Positions 9,561-21,600 are shown, numbered from the stretch's first letter. The stretch is DNA of 47,500 nucleotides from Mesostigma viride (GCA_009746045.1 RPFO01000082.1:3974640-4022139); one strand, 5' to 3'. Notes: a model not told the origin generated them from the letters alone. Numbers and translations are program-made.

Positions 9561-11363
9561 GATCATGCGGGTTTCCACATCGTCACTATGAGACAACTAT
9601 TCCTGGACGCATGGCGACCCAACGCCGTGGAAGGACTAGGGTAGTTGTCTCAGAGTAAACTGAATGGTTCCGGCGGAAAACTTCAACTCCAGCTCTCAAT
9701 TTATATTACTCAATGATGATCCGCGGCAAGCCGTGCATGAACTGAACGAGTCTCGTCGGCAGGCGTGAGCACATTATAAAGCTCTGAATGCAGATTATAG
9801 GGCATTGAACTCAGAATTACGACTAACAGTTCGTCTGCACCTTTCTAACCCTAGCGAATTTGGGAGGTCACGGCCGCGGTGCAGGTGATCAACCACAGTC
9901 TCAGGCAGTCTACCCAAAAGAACCATAGGATAGAAAACGATGCCATGTGCGCGCTTATTAGCCCGAAAGTGGTGCCACGTGGCACTGAACGGTGGGTACC
10001 GTACAATTCACGGTACATGTGTTAGATGCATCTGCCCACCAAAAATGCACAGCCTTTCCCGCCAAAAATGAGCAATTACTCCTGGATCGCGGGCATGGTA
10101 CTGTACAGGCAACGGGCCATCTTCGATTCGCTTTCTGCACGGAGGGTAATTAATAAGGTTTGGTTACCGGGATGGCAGAATCCTCCCCGCAATAATTTTT
10201 ATGGCGGTGTGAACGACCAAAATTGTGGGTTTTAGTTATAACGCGACCGAGTACCTGCTTTTCGGTTGTCTCCACCCTAGCTAGGAAGTAGCAAAACTGC
10301 CGGCTGCGCCTGAGCTCCCAGCCCTTCCTGCTCCTAGCTGCGGAAAGCTGAAGCGAAACTTAGCCGCACAACTGTTAAAAAAACGCAGCACGCAGCTGCA
10401 GAGGTAAGTCAACTGCCTTCATGCCGCTACAACTTGGTTTTACTATTGAATTCACTTTTTTGGTAATTCACTGCGTCGGTTTATGCGCTCGGTAGCTGGT
10501 ACTAGGTAGGTAAGTAGTATTTAAGTGATAAGTACGTCAGGAGCCTCCGCGCAGATCCATACAGGATTACTGGGTTTGACATTTGCATGTTATTTTTTGT
10601 GGTGATTGCGAGCATGCTTTTTGAATACTAAGAATAGGCATCACGGTTAGTTTCATCCAGGAAACGCCACATATCAGAATATATAAATCGATGCTGGGTA
10701 TGCATTACCACGAGATGGGTTCTTTTCCCGTACATATTTCTTGTGTGCACGTCACATGCCCCATGCTGAGCGCGTCGATAACGTAGCGCATATACCGCAA
10801 CAGTAGCAGCATTACCAGCAGTCATTTTAGCGCGCACGTGACAGGAATGCGCAAAGCAAGTAGCTGGGCGGCTGTGCCCCTAGGAACGTACGGCAGTGAA
10901 TGTAGTTAGTACTAGGCGGTGACCAAGAGCAATTGCAGGAAGATTTTAGGGCCACATGCACAAAGCTGCAGAGTCAAGACTGGCCCGCTCCACCCCCTTC
11001 CCCTGACACTTTTGACTCTCCCCCCCCCCGGCTCCACATCCTCCCGCTCTCCCCTCCCCCCCCCCCCCCCCCCCCCCCCTCCCCGCCTTAACCCCTTTGC
11101 TGGACCCCTCTTGCCTCACCCCTCACACCCTCTTCCCCCCTCCTGTATGGTAAGCATTTGCCGTTTCCCAAGGAAGCTGCATGCCAACGTAAGATCCAAC
11201 CAAAGATGGTAGAACACCGGTGCGTAAATGGGTTCATGGGTAGCTGTAATGGGACTGCAGGAGGAGGGCCGGGCCACCCCCTGCATCCTTGGCAGTGCGG
11301 TAGGCAGGCATGCATGCCCCAAATGCTGTGCTGGCGGTTGCCTCATAGTGCTTGCGTCATGAA
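9561..11363. other. No gene recognised
   Basis: AT-mixed sequence without convincing exons. GAGACAACTA (9590-9599) and its complement (9652-9661) form an inverted pair. Poly-C runs lie near 11025 and 11056-11080. Short frames in this stretch have no recognisable similarity. Confidence 0.45.
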
Positions 11364-11727
11364 GCCTTCTAGCGAAGCCTTGTAGCGAAGCCTTGTAGCG
11401 AAGCCTTGTAGCGAAGCCTTCTAGCGAAGCCTTGTAGCGAAGCCTTCTAGCGAAGCCTTGTAGCGAAGCTTTCTAGCGAAGCCTTCTAGCGAAGCTTTCT
11501 AGCGAAGCCTTCTAGCGAAGCTTTCTAGCGAAGCATTCTAGCGAAGCCTTCTAGCGAAGCCTTCTAGCGAAGCTTTCTAGCGAAGCCTTCTAGCGAAGCA
11601 TTCTAGCGAAACCTTATAGCGAAGCCTCATAGCGGAGCCTTGTAGCGAAGCCTCATAGCGAAGCATTCTAGCGAAACCTTATAGCGAAGCCTCATAGCGG
11701 AGCCTTGTAGCGAAGCCTCATAGCGAA
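11364..11727. repeat. 13-bp tandem repeat array (TAGCGAAGCCTTC)
   Basis: About 28 direct copies of a 13-mer TAGCGAAGC(C/T)TT(C/G), with CAT, TAT and GCG variants clustered at the right end. Units abut with no spacers, so this is a minisatellite and not a CRISPR array. Confidence 0.93.
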
Positions 11728-12300
11728 GGCATCAAGAACTAGGATGGGCATAGGTTCAGCACCCTCCTCCTTACTCCCTGCCCAGTCCCGCATCCCCCAC
11801 GTTCCCCATACCTGCCCACCCACCCACCCACCCACCTGTGCTCCTGTGTATCCATATCTCTACCACTGTCCGCCACATCCGCTGTCCACTCTTTGCTCGT
11901 GCTCCCGCGCCCCCTCCCTAACAGGCGTGTTTCTTCTTGGGAACTTGCATGCATGCCATGTCGTGCCTTTCACCTCTCACACCAGGGTGTCCTTTGCGCG
12001 CCAGTTGCCGGCGACCCCAGGGACCTAACAGTTGACGTCCGCTGACTGCAGCTGATACCTGTGCTGATCTATAAATACACTCCTGGCGGAATTCGCGTCC
12101 AACGCTGCTGAGGAACAAGACTCCCCGGGCGCACGCCGCTCGGTCACAAGGGCGCTTTGCACATTGGCTGTCTCCGACATACTTTACCCGTCCCGCAAAG
12201 ATTTTTGCCAAGGCCTGCGCCTGTGGTGTGAGTTCTCGAGAATTTCACGCAGGAACCCGCGAGCAAGCTCGGCGGACGATCCAGTGATCTCAGCCACCAG

Positions 12301-12310
12301 TTGTATATAT
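12301..12310 (+). promoter_or_regulatory. TATA-like box upstream of the DUF1917 gene
   Basis: TTGTATATAT lies about 106 bases before the ATG at 12416, inside the left end of a dispersed ~65-bp repeat. It is a plausible TATA element; no transcript evidence is available. Confidence 0.3.
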
Positions 12311-12376
12311 GGCTCGAGCTACCATGGTCCGGATTTTCCCGATTTCTGGCCTGCGCTGGTTGTCTCCTTGATATAG
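12311..12376 (+). repeat. Dispersed ~65-bp repeat, copy 1
   Basis: GGCTCGAGCTACCATGG, then TCCGGATTTTCCCGATTTCT and GGCCTGCGCTGGTTGTCTCC. Closely matching copies lie at 29262-29325 (+) and 23825-23890 (-). Shorter pieces of its right half recur near 26146-26190 and 29072-29103. It occupies the 5' flank of the DUF1917 gene. Confidence 0.75.
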
Positions 12377-12415
12377 TGAGCCGGCATCATCGCGACAATA
12401 TAGTGACTTTGCACC

Positions 12416-14561
12416 ATGCAAGCGTCGAGGCGGGTGGTTATTGATCTCGTCCATGACGACGATGATGAGCCACGGGGTTCCAGCCAGGGTGTTCGACAAG
12501 GGGATTGGCCAAACCCGCTTGGCCAATGGGTGCCGCAGAGCCAGCAGGAAGGTAAGAGATCGCAAGCCGGCAAGTCGGACGATTATTCTGGGAATGGCCC
12601 CTTGCAGAGCGATAAAACAGTCGCTAGCAATGTAGCCAATCCTATCAATCAAGGCAACACTAGCAGTAAAAGTCATGCTAGCAATCTCATCCAACGGCGG
12701 GCCAAGCTCGCGCCCTGCCTGGGTGGGGCTGGCCACTGGCTGAGCTGGCACCCGGGCGCCGCCCTCCCATTGGACGAATTCCTTGCGCTGGCGACGCCGT
12801 CCTCCCCCGACCTGGTCCGGATGTTCCCTGACCTGGCCTGGGTGTCGGTAGAGAGCCCCGCAGGGCATGGTAGGCCAGGGGAGAGGGGAGACGGAGTAGA
12901 GTTAGGCGACCCAAGCTTTTCGTACTCAAAGGACCCGATATCTTTGCCCTCGCGAAGGCTGGGAGGGGATGACAAGGAGGAGGACACTTGTGCGAAGGAT
13001 GTGGGGGTTGGCGTGAAAAGTCTCAAGAAGGAGAGCGTGGACGAGGTGCTGCGGGATGTGCGGCAGTACCCAGGGAGGGTCATGGGCAAGGAGGTGAAGA
13101 TGGAGTTTGTGCGTCGCATACTGGGCGCGTCCAGGGAGCTCTCAGGGAAATGTGAGTCCGAGTTTATCTTTTGTGTTTCGGAAGATGTACGCATGGGCAG
13201 GGATGTTCGCGTGGGCGGCGCTTTGTTTGCACGTCGGAAAATACCACCCAGCATGCATCCAGAGGGCAAGGGATTTGCTGTTTGTCGCAGTGACGGGCTT
13301 TCCTCGCGTGGTAGCGCGCTGCACTGATAGAGTTCACCACGGGTCAAACTGCTACGTGAGAACACCGCGGGTCGAACTGCTACGTGAAAATACAACTAGT
13401 TAAACTGCTACGTGAAAATACAACTAGTTAAACTGCTACGTGAAAATACCACTAGTTAAACAGCTACGTGAGAATATCAGAGGTTTTTTCCTCTAGCATG
13501 TTTTGCTCTGGCATGCTTTGGTCTGTCGTTTGTTCCTCATGCATGTTTGTTGATTGTTTTACACCATTGTGGCCCACCATGCTCTCGAATGTGCATCTTT
13601 CCTGTGGTGCTCTCCGTTGTGTCGCGGTGTCCCAGGGATGTACTTCCCCACCTGGGACCACGTCGACGACCTGTGGGGCCGCGTCGCGCGTGCGGCCGCC
13701 CAGGGACGTCTGCCCGGTTGCTGCTCCGCCAAGGTGGCCCCCCACAAGCCCTCGTATGGCTCCTCCAGTGGCCGCAGCGGCAGTGGCGGCGGCAGCCTTA
13801 TCTGCGTCTACGTGGCAGACTGGTCTGACACGGCGAGCGTGGAGTCCTTGCTGAGGGCATTGTGGCGGATCCAGCCGGTCAAGCACGGGTTCAAGCCGGA
13901 CGCGTTCACATCGGCCGGGTTGTACTCGCGGGGCGCGGCAGTTGGCATGGGCATGCAGCTGCACCCGAATCTCGCCAAGCTACCGCTCACGATCTACGGG
14001 GAGATGCGGGCTCGTGTGCAGGAGGAGATGGAGGAGGAGGAGGCGGCGAGGAGGTGGGGGGCGGACGCGGGGGAAGAAGGGGAGGAGGGGGAAGCGGCGA
14101 GTACTGGGGAGATCCGGCCAGAGGGTGAGAACACAAGGGAGGCGGTCGCAGGGGAGGGAGAGGGAGATTTCAGGGGGCGGACGTCAGCAGAAAGGGAGGA
14201 GGGGCGAGGCATGGTTGCACCAGCAGCAGGGGCGGAGGCCAGGGTGACGGTGGATTTGGAGGACGAGGGGGTCCTCACGGTCGAGGCGGATAGCCCGGCG
14301 ATGTTCAAGGGGCGGAGGGTCCAGGGGGGTGTGGGGGCGAAGGGTGGGTCCGAGGTGGCCACGGAGGCAGGCGCAGAGGCGGGGGTCTCGCATGAAATGT
14401 CGTGGGTGGGGAGGGAAGGGGAGATAGGCGTGGCGGTCGGGGGGAAGCCTCAAGGGACGGCAGGAGGGAAGGGATCGCCGTCGAAGTCGGATCCGGTGTG
14501 TAGCGGCAGCCGTCATTCGCTGCAGGCATTGGGGAGTGGGATGGTGTGGGCTGTCGTATGA
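12416..14561 (+). CDS. DUF1917 (Bles03 / UPF0696-like) protein, two exons
   Basis: Exons 12416-13151 and 13636-14561 join at GT/AG, with the split codon T|GG giving Trp246, for 553 residues. Across the junction the protein reads SGKW then MYFPTWDHVDDLWGRVARA. Next come AKVAP, LICVYVADWSDTASV and KPDAFTSAGLYSRG. This order (GKWxxF, D-x-x-W-x-x-V, ICVYxxDW, YKxDAYTxxGIYS) is the hallmark of the DUF1917/Bles03 family, whose fold resembles eIF4E in the solved Bles03 structure; its molecular role is unknown. The family core spans about residues 240-400. An N-terminal 240-residue low-complexity segment and a Glu/Gly-rich tail of about 170 residues are extra. The intron holds five 28-bp repeats. The start is the first ATG downstream of a TATA-like box; other starts are possible. 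Reading exon 1 on past 13151 loses the similarity, which supports the splice. Confidence 0.8.
13338..13478. repeat. 28-bp tandem repeat inside the DUF1917 intron
   Basis: Five copies of a unit around AAACTGCTACGTGAAAATAC followed by AACTAGTT. It lies within intron 13152-13635. Confidence 0.85.
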
Positions 14562-15231
14562 TTCCTACCGTGATTTCCTGTGAGTGGTTCGCTGATGGCC
14601 GCCTGGCCAGGTTGGTAAGGGTGGGCTTGCGAGGGTTCGGGGCATTGGTCCGGAGGGAGGGTCTTTTCCAAATGTGTGGAGCTGGAGAGAGCAGGTAGTG
14701 TTAGTAGGGTCGTTCCTTCAACCATGGCGCGGGAGCCTTCCCATCGCCCTGTTCTGCTTTGTTTAGCCACAGCATCACTGCATATCACTGCATAGGCTAA
14801 GACTGTGCCCATTATGCCCTGCTGCTCTCAGTATGAATGTTTCTTTACCTGTAAGTGTGCCCCTGTCCGGATGAAAGTGCTTGCGAGCAAGGGTTTGGGG
14901 TGGAGCTTAACCTAGGCTTTTGGGTGGGGCCCATGGGGGCGGGGGGGAGTAATGTCGTGGTAGGGCCGCCTGATCTGTGGTGGCCCACATTGCCAGTTGC
15001 AAACATTGGTGGGTTGGGGACATGTGTAGGTAAGTGTTTCCTCTGCTTGCCTGGGACTGATGCTGCCAGATGGCGTGTTTGGAACTAATCCCATTCAATG
15101 ATGTTAGGAGCAGTTGTGATGGGTGGAGGCTGGAAGGCGAGATGAATGGTTAGATGAAAGGATTATTCTTGCGTCTTCGTGATCAGGCTTAGGTGGGCTT
15201 TTTGCCTACACCCAGATGACCTTACTCCCAG
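14562..15231. other. 3' flank of the DUF1917 gene; no further gene seen
   Basis: The flank contains TGTAA at 14850-14854, the motif chlorophycean algae commonly use as a poly(A) signal, about 290 bases after the stop. No coding similarity is found. Confidence 0.3.
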
Positions 15232-15337
15232 AGATTTGTGCGCCAGAGATGTGTGCGCCAGGGATGTGTGCGCCAGGGATGTGTGCGCCAGAGATGTGTG
15301 CGTCAGAGAGGTGTGCGTCAGAGATGTGTGCGCCGTG
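15232..15337. repeat. 15-bp tandem repeat (GTGTGCGCCAGAGAT)
   Basis: About seven direct copies with G/A and C/T variants. All three forward frames stay open because the unit is a multiple of three. Confidence 0.9.
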
Positions 15338-15596
15338 CCAGGGAAGGCCCCATACCTCTTTACTGCTCATGTCATGCACGCGTGTTGGAAGGACTTCTTG
15401 TTGAAGGTTTGGATGGATTCGGGAGCTTAAAATTGTAGGTTACTCTTGATTATCTACTGCTATAGATCAGATGGAGTCGGGAGCTTGAAATGGTAGGTTC
15501 TTATTTATTTTTTATTTATCAGGATCGCTTGGACTTGGGAGCTTGAATAATGATCTGCTGATCCCGTCACCTGTTATATTGTGCTGAACTTGTGTG

Positions 15597-16604
15597 GATG
15601 GCATCATGTTAGGCCAGGGTAGTTTTAGCCTGAGTTTCATCGATGGCATCATGTTAGGCCAGGGTAGTTTTAGCCTGAGTTGTTTCATCGATGGCATCAT
15701 GTTAGGCCAGGGTAGTTTTAGCCTGAGTTGTTTCATCGATGGCATCATGTTAGGCCAGGGTAGTTTTAGCCTGAGTTGTTTCATCTATGGCATCATGTTA
15801 GGCCAGGGTAGATTTAGCCTGAGTTGTTTCATCGATGGCATCATGTTAGGCCAGGGTAGTTTTAGCCTGAGTTGTTCCATCGATGGCATCATGTTAGGCC
15901 AGGGTAGTTTTAGCCTGAGTTGTTTCATCGATGGCATCATGTTAGGCCAGGGTAGTTTTAGCCTGAGTTGTTTCATCGATGGCATCATGTTAGGCCAGGG
16001 TAGATTTAGCCTGAGTTGTTTCATCGATGGCATCATGTTAGGCCAGGGTAGTTTTAGCCTGAGTTGTTTCATCGATGGCATCATGTTAGGCCAGGGTAGT
16101 TTTAGCCTGAGTTGTTCCATCGATGGCATCATGTTAGGCCAGGGTAGTTTTAGCCTGAGTTGTTTCATCGATGGCATCATGTTAGGTCAGGGTAGTTTTA
16201 GCCTGAGTTGTTTCATCGATGGCATCATGTTAGGCCAGGGTAGTTTTAGCCTGAGTTGTTTCATCGATGGCATCATGTTAGGTCAGGGTAGTTTTAGCCT
16301 GAGTTGTTTCATCGATGGCATCATGTTAGGTCAGGGTAGTTTTAGCCTGAGTTGTTTCATCTATGGCATCATGTTAGGCCAGGGTAGTTTTAGCCTGAGT
16401 TGTTTCATCTATGGCATCATGTTAGGCCAGGGTAGTTTTAGCCTGAGTTGTTTCATCTATGGCATCATGTTAGGCCAGGGTAGTTTTAGCCTGAGTTGTT
16501 TCATCTATGGCATCATGTTAGGCCAGGGTAGTTTTAGCCTGAGTTGTTTCATCTATGGCATCATGTTAGGCCAGGGTAGTTTTTGCATGAGTTGCTTCAT
16601 CTGG
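15597..16604. repeat. 48-bp minisatellite, 21 copies
   Basis: Tandem units of 48 bp (the first is 45 bp) containing GATGGCATCATGTTAGGCC, then AGGGTAGTTTTAGCCTGAG and TTGTTTCATC. Variants are grouped: CATCTATGG in unit 5 and in units 17-21, and GGTCAGGG in units 13, 15 and 16, so the array grew by block duplication. The unit equals 16 codons, so a 342-residue frame of DGIMLGQGSFSLSCFI repeats is open on +, and another is open on -. There are no splice or start signals or a family match, so I call it non-coding. Confidence 0.92.
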
Positions 16605-16739
16605 GTGACGTACTGTCCGTGAACTATATCGAATCCTGTTGTTGAGTGATACATACCCCATAACACGCACAAAGCTCGTGCTGAGATCAGATGAATGAAC
16701 CACCCGGATTTGTTTTCCTTCATCTGATGCAGGTAATCT

Positions 16740-16932
16740 GGCGGAGCCAATTTTCGGAAGAACCGTTAGGTTCGCCAGAATTGGCGAAGCTTATAAGGCC
16801 GTACACGTGAGAAAACATAGGAATAGGGGATGAAAATCCGTCAATCCATCCATCCATACATACATACATCCACCGAATTTGTCCCGAATTTGCAAGCATA
16901 AGGGTGAGGTTCTTCCGAAAATTGGCTCCGCC
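16740..16932. mobile_element. 193-bp element with perfect 25-bp terminal inverted repeats
   Basis: The 25 bases at 16740-16764 (starting GGCGGAGCCAATTTTCGG) are the exact reverse complement of 16908-16932. An internal 18-bp palindrome (TTCGCCA/TGGCGAA) lies at 16771-16788. Size and ends fit a MITE, but no clear target duplication is seen. A hairpin-RNA locus is the alternative. Confidence 0.6.
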
Positions 16933-16979
16933 GTAGAGTTTCAACGGGCAAGTTGCAAACACGCACGTTACTTGATAGG

Positions 16980-17139
16980 AACCGCTGCCAGCGTTGAGGA
17001 CTACGTTGACTACAACTCGGACGAGGACCCGTATTTGGCCTACGCCAAGGAGCTGTCGAGCAATATAAAGTCCCATGGGAGTATCGAGGCGGCGACGGAG
17101 AACCCTGCGGTGCTGGCGAGCAAGGAAGTAGCCATGCGG
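16980..17139 (+). other. Possible isolated exon or coding remnant
   Basis: A short GC3-rich frame reads SVEDYVDYNSDEDPYLAYAK then ELSSNIKSHGSIEAATENPA before a possible GT donor at about 17140. Its acidic, regular composition is unlike the surrounding AT-mixed DNA. It starts right after the 25-bp inverted repeat at 16932. No family is recognised and no partner exon is confirmed. Confidence 0.3.
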
Positions 17140-17211
17140 TCCGTATTGTCTATGACATCGACATGTTCAGTGTGTCCTTATCTGACACAATATGATGTTC
17201 ATGTCGGATAA

Positions 17212-18354
17212 TCGGGTTTCTGCCTCCATCGTCAATGGAACCTCTCAGGGCAGGGCAGGCGCCAAACTTCACAGTTTAAGAAAGCCAATTTTACTGGACA
17301 GAGACCGTTTCCTGGTTTGGAAAAGTACATCTTTTATCCACATGTGCGCAGATGTCTTGCGTCCACCACCAGCAGTTTGCTGGTGTAAAAGACGTTGTCG
17401 AGACTGGCCTACCTATTTCTTACATACAGGATCCGAGTGCTTTGGGAAGCTGTTGCACATATATCAATGACGCAACCGCCACAGGCTCGATACTATGCTG
17501 ATCTCTGTCTCGATCACCCCATCAAGGATTCCCGCTTCTGTGCTCAGCTTGTTTACCACAGCAAGAGTTAGGACCATTGCTTGACTCGTTAATGCATGTC
17601 GACGGTGATGGGATGAAGATGGATCGGATCGTGGCTACAGGCCTATCGATACATGCATGCCATTATGCAGACAGCGCGTGTAAACGAACGTGCAACATGA
17701 ACTAGAATTCCAAGAGCATACCTGAGGAACGTGTGGCATGCATGCCAGTTCTTGATCAAGTTGGGCTCTGGGCAGATACCTGCTCATTCATGGCTGGTGG
17801 TAAGTAATGATGCCGCTGCATGCCTAGCCACTATGATATACCTGAAAAGTCAAGTTCTGTCACGCTTCCTTTCGCCATATACAATTGAGCTGGAGTGCAT
17901 TCTCGTTGGATTGACTGTAGCAATCATGTATCTCCCTTGGCAAGCAGTTCAGCACGAATGTAGCTAGCATTTGACCTTCGGTCTCCAATTTTGTAATGCA
18001 ACGTGTACACCTGTCTGTGTATGTCTTCCTGGTTGCAGGGAACAAGAAGGCAGTCCAACCAAAAAGGCATTAGGAACTGAGGATTCTCGGCAGCAGTTTG
18101 CAGCACAGTGGCTCCAGGACATTCTCGCTTAAGACACTTGGCGTGCTAAGTGCTTGTATCTGCACAGTTGACACCAGAGCAGTCAGGCTTTCTAGTTTAT
18201 GCAGACAAAAAACTTGTAATGCGAATGCTCTATAAGATTGGCCCACGTGCACAAACTCATAAGAGGAATGGCCGCGCGAGTGTCTCTGCCCCCTGCTTTC
18301 TGTGTACGTAGCAATCTCGATCAGGGATGGAACACCATAATCTTGTCCATGACA
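17212..18354. other. No gene recognised
   Basis: Short frames only. One piece at about 17362-17480 reads KDVVETGLPISYIQDPSALG then SCCTYINDA, faintly like the end of a SET domain, but it is broken by stops and is not annotated as a gene. Confidence 0.4.
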
Positions 18355-18412
18355 TGCATGTGCTCTACGACTCCCCAACGGGAGATACCTGACTAATTAT
18401 AATCAATCAATC
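18355..18412 (+). repeat. Dispersed hairpin + AT-rich tail repeat, copy 4
   Basis: GCATGTGCTCTACGACTCCC then CAACGGGAG (stem CTCCC/GGGAG), followed by TAATTATAATCAATCAATCA. It is the same layout as the copies at 8897 and 22593. Confidence 0.55.
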
Positions 18413-18523
18413 AATCATGTATTAATTGATCCGGTGTGCACACGACCGTCGCATGCATGCAACATGCAAAGCTTTAGTTTGGCGCCCCAGCCATTTATTT
18501 CAACTTTGTATAAGCTGCATGCA

Positions 18524-18547
18524 TTACAAAGACTTATGATATTTACA
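18524..18547 (-). terminator. Putative poly(A) signals (TGTAA x2) of the FAD monooxygenase gene
   Basis: TGTAA occurs on the minus strand at 18528-18524 and 18547-18543, about 150-170 bases beyond the stop at 18694. TGTAA is the usual chlorophycean poly(A) signal; the assignment is inferred. Confidence 0.3.
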
Positions 18548-18693
18548 ATTTCCTGCACAGGTCTCTACCACCCACTCAGCCCATGCCATAGAAGCTTCGA
18601 TGGGGAACCTGTTAGGCTCAGGAAGCCCAAGGCGGTTGCAATGGTCCCTGTCTGAAAATGCGTTCTCTCGGGCACTGCGAAATTGTGTACGAA

Positions 18694-21600
18694 CTAATGC
18701 TTGGATGGCGCATGGTCTTTACTACCGGCTGCCTCGGCTGCCTCATGAGCTGCTTGCATGCTCAAGAAATCAGACCACAGTGTGGGTGCCACGAATCCCC
18801 GGCCCGCTCGCTGCTCATGCAAATAGGTGGAAATGGCTTTTTCCAACACACACCCCGCGTTCCGCATGTGCTGGGCAAACACGCACGCGTCATCCACCGC
18901 GACGTTGGCCCCCTGTGTGTTCCAAAGAATCAAAAAGTGCAATGCCACATGGCGGTTTAGCAAGGAACGCCAACCATGACCTGTTGTATCGCGCGAGATG
19001 TCTCATGTTGACCACAGGCTAGGGCTGCATGCTGCCTTTTGCTGTTGCCATTGGTTATACCAAGTGCAATCAAAACAGAAGAACACTCTGCAAGTGCTGG
19101 CAAATGTATCGAAGCATGATAGCCATGGGGGAAAAAAGGCCACTCACAAGCCAGAAATGAGCTTTGCCAGCTCGAAGAAGTACCGCTGCTGCCATATCTA
19201 CACTCCCGTCTCCAATCCCACAAAAAGAACAAGGTGGTGAAGAGGAAGCGACGCGGGCAGTGTGCATCTTGCTGCTGGGATGCACCATGTACGCTACATA
19301 GACCCCACAAGGGGAGGGGTGGGTGGGGAAGGGGGGGACAGCTGACGACTCAATAAGATCATCCACCTTAAAAAGCCATCCACCCTGATACAAAAAAAAC
19401 ACGTCACCTGTGCCCACCTCACATCACCACCCCGTCATTCCGTCCCTCCTCCCATCAGCGTTTGCTTACCTGCTTGTTAGATTACACACTCATATTGTGT
19501 TAAGCAATGAACCAACTCATCCACCCACAAGTACTTATCCCACTCGTTCAATTATATAAACAAATAGGTAGGGCGGTTGACCACCTCATGCACCAACAAG
19601 CGTTTGCTCAACCCACTCGTTCAAGGACATAAACAAATGAATATCGTAGTGGTCAAAATCGATTTGCGACAAACGCTATACTTTGCGAATCGACCTCGCA
19701 AACTTTTATTAATCTGTTATATTTTGGCTCGCAAACATGCCACTGTACTTGTCTGATAAAATTTGTACTTATTTCATTGGATCGTACCATGAAAGCGCCG
19801 CGTCGCAATTACCATGTTGAAGTAGTTTTGCCTCGCAAATATAAAATTTTACCTTCGGGGGGGTTGCGAAATAATTTGTCGCAAAGTGATTTTGACCACT
19901 ACGGTAGGTCAGTTAGCCAACTCATCCACCCACAAGTGTTTGGTCAACCCACTCCTTCCATGATATAAACAAATAAACAGGTCAGTTAGCCGACTCATCC
20001 ACCATTCTGTTTTCAATTACCCAATCGAATAAAATCTGGAAGAAATATGAGCTAAAATAAAAATAAAAAAATCACCCCATCAATTCACTCCACCATCCAC
20101 TCAACTCCATCAACTTATCCACCCACCAGTGCGATGAGCGGCGCTGTCGCACGGCACGAATCCCCCATCAGCAACACGCGGCCGACGTGCCACCGCGGCC
20201 GGTGCTTCCGGTACCAGATGCCAAAGTGGAGCAACCGCCCGCTCTCGATCGTGGTCGCTGCGCAGTGGTGGATCGGGTGGGCGGGCCCGTAGTTTGGCAG
20301 CACCCGGGTGAGCGCGCTGATGGCATTTGGCGTCGCGCGGCTCGGGACAGCTGGCACCGCGTGGGCGTTGTTGCACGTGTCGACTTTGGTGTTCGGGTAC
20401 GCGGTCCATTCAGCGCCGTCCGGGGGCGGGGCTTTCGACCTGCACAGGGGACGGGCGCACACACATTTCCACTTTTCCAGGTCGTTGACCTCCAGGCCTG
20501 ATAAGGTAATACAAGTGCTAATCGTCCCATTACAAAAGAGGAGCAGATATTATTTTTGCCATAACTTGGTGGTGCACCGTGATGCCACGTCATGGGCTCA
20601 TGGATATGCTCTCATGGCTTGGTGATATACTGTCATGGCTTCGACTAGTAAGGAAGGACGCGTGATAAAATACAGCAGAAAAGCTGTCAAATATGACAAA
20701 GAAGCAAAGGCTACAATTACGCGCCACACAGGCATCATCGTTTGCATCCCCACTCCCCGGGTGATGGCATGGCTGAGGCAAGCGAAATGCAGGGCCCGCA
20801 TAAACAGCCTTTATAAACTGGCTGCAGTGACATAACTGACCGTGAGTGTGGACACCCACCTGTACGTGAGCGCCCACATGGCTTGCTGCCGGCCTTGCTT
20901 GTCCGGCCAGTCACCGAGCGGGAAGTGAAGGAACTCGTCCCCATGGTGGTCATACCCTTGCACGAGCGTGTGCGGGTTTCCCACCAGGGGGTGGCGCCCG
21001 CCCCCATCCCCACCGCCGCTCCTCCCATCCGCCACCTTATCCACGTCCATGACTCCGTAAAAGATGCCCTTCCCACTGTACATTGTCCCCCCTAGATCAT
21101 TCTCGTCGTTCGAGAAGATGCAGCGGGCGATGCTGGAGCGGAGTCCGTCGCAGCCGAGCACTAGGTCGGCTTCAGCATGTTGCCCGTTGGAGAGGGACAG
21201 GGTCACGGGGCCAGGGCTCGCCGTGGGGGAGGTGGCCCCGCTGCCCCACGCATCTTGGGGAGACACGCCCACGACCTCACAGCCGTAGTGGACGGCACCC
21301 TCTCGCTCCAGGGGGGCCTGGCACAGGTTGACATGCCGGCCAAAGAGGGATCGTTATGTTAGTTAGTTCATCGATTATGAAATCAGATGATCAGTGGCGT
21401 GGGCGACCGAGCCGGCCAAAGAGAACGAGGGTTCATCAGTCTGGTTTGTTGTTTGTTGATTATTCAATCGGATGTGCGTGGTGAGTCGGCCATGGCAAAA
21501 TGAAAATTTGTATGGTTTATGAAAAGATATAGGTTCGCAAGGTCAGTAACTTCCAAACTTCGTGACGAATCGGTGAACTGGTTAGCAAGAAGGTATTCTT

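Noticed and set aside
11364-11727. CRISPR-like array
   Set aside because: Units are 13 bp, contiguous and without unique spacers; the window is eukaryotic.
13152-13327. Continuation of DUF1917 exon 1 to 13327
   Set aside because: Similarity stops at the GTGAGT donor at 13152 and resumes exactly in phase at 13636.
14513-15100. Short genes after the DUF1917 gene
   Set aside because: The frames have no similarity, irregular composition and no plausible splice structure.
20115-20126. FAD monooxygenase ending at the TAA at 20115
   Set aside because: A GTGGGT donor lies at 20126, and exon 6 at 18912 continues the conserved GANxAxxDA segment in phase.
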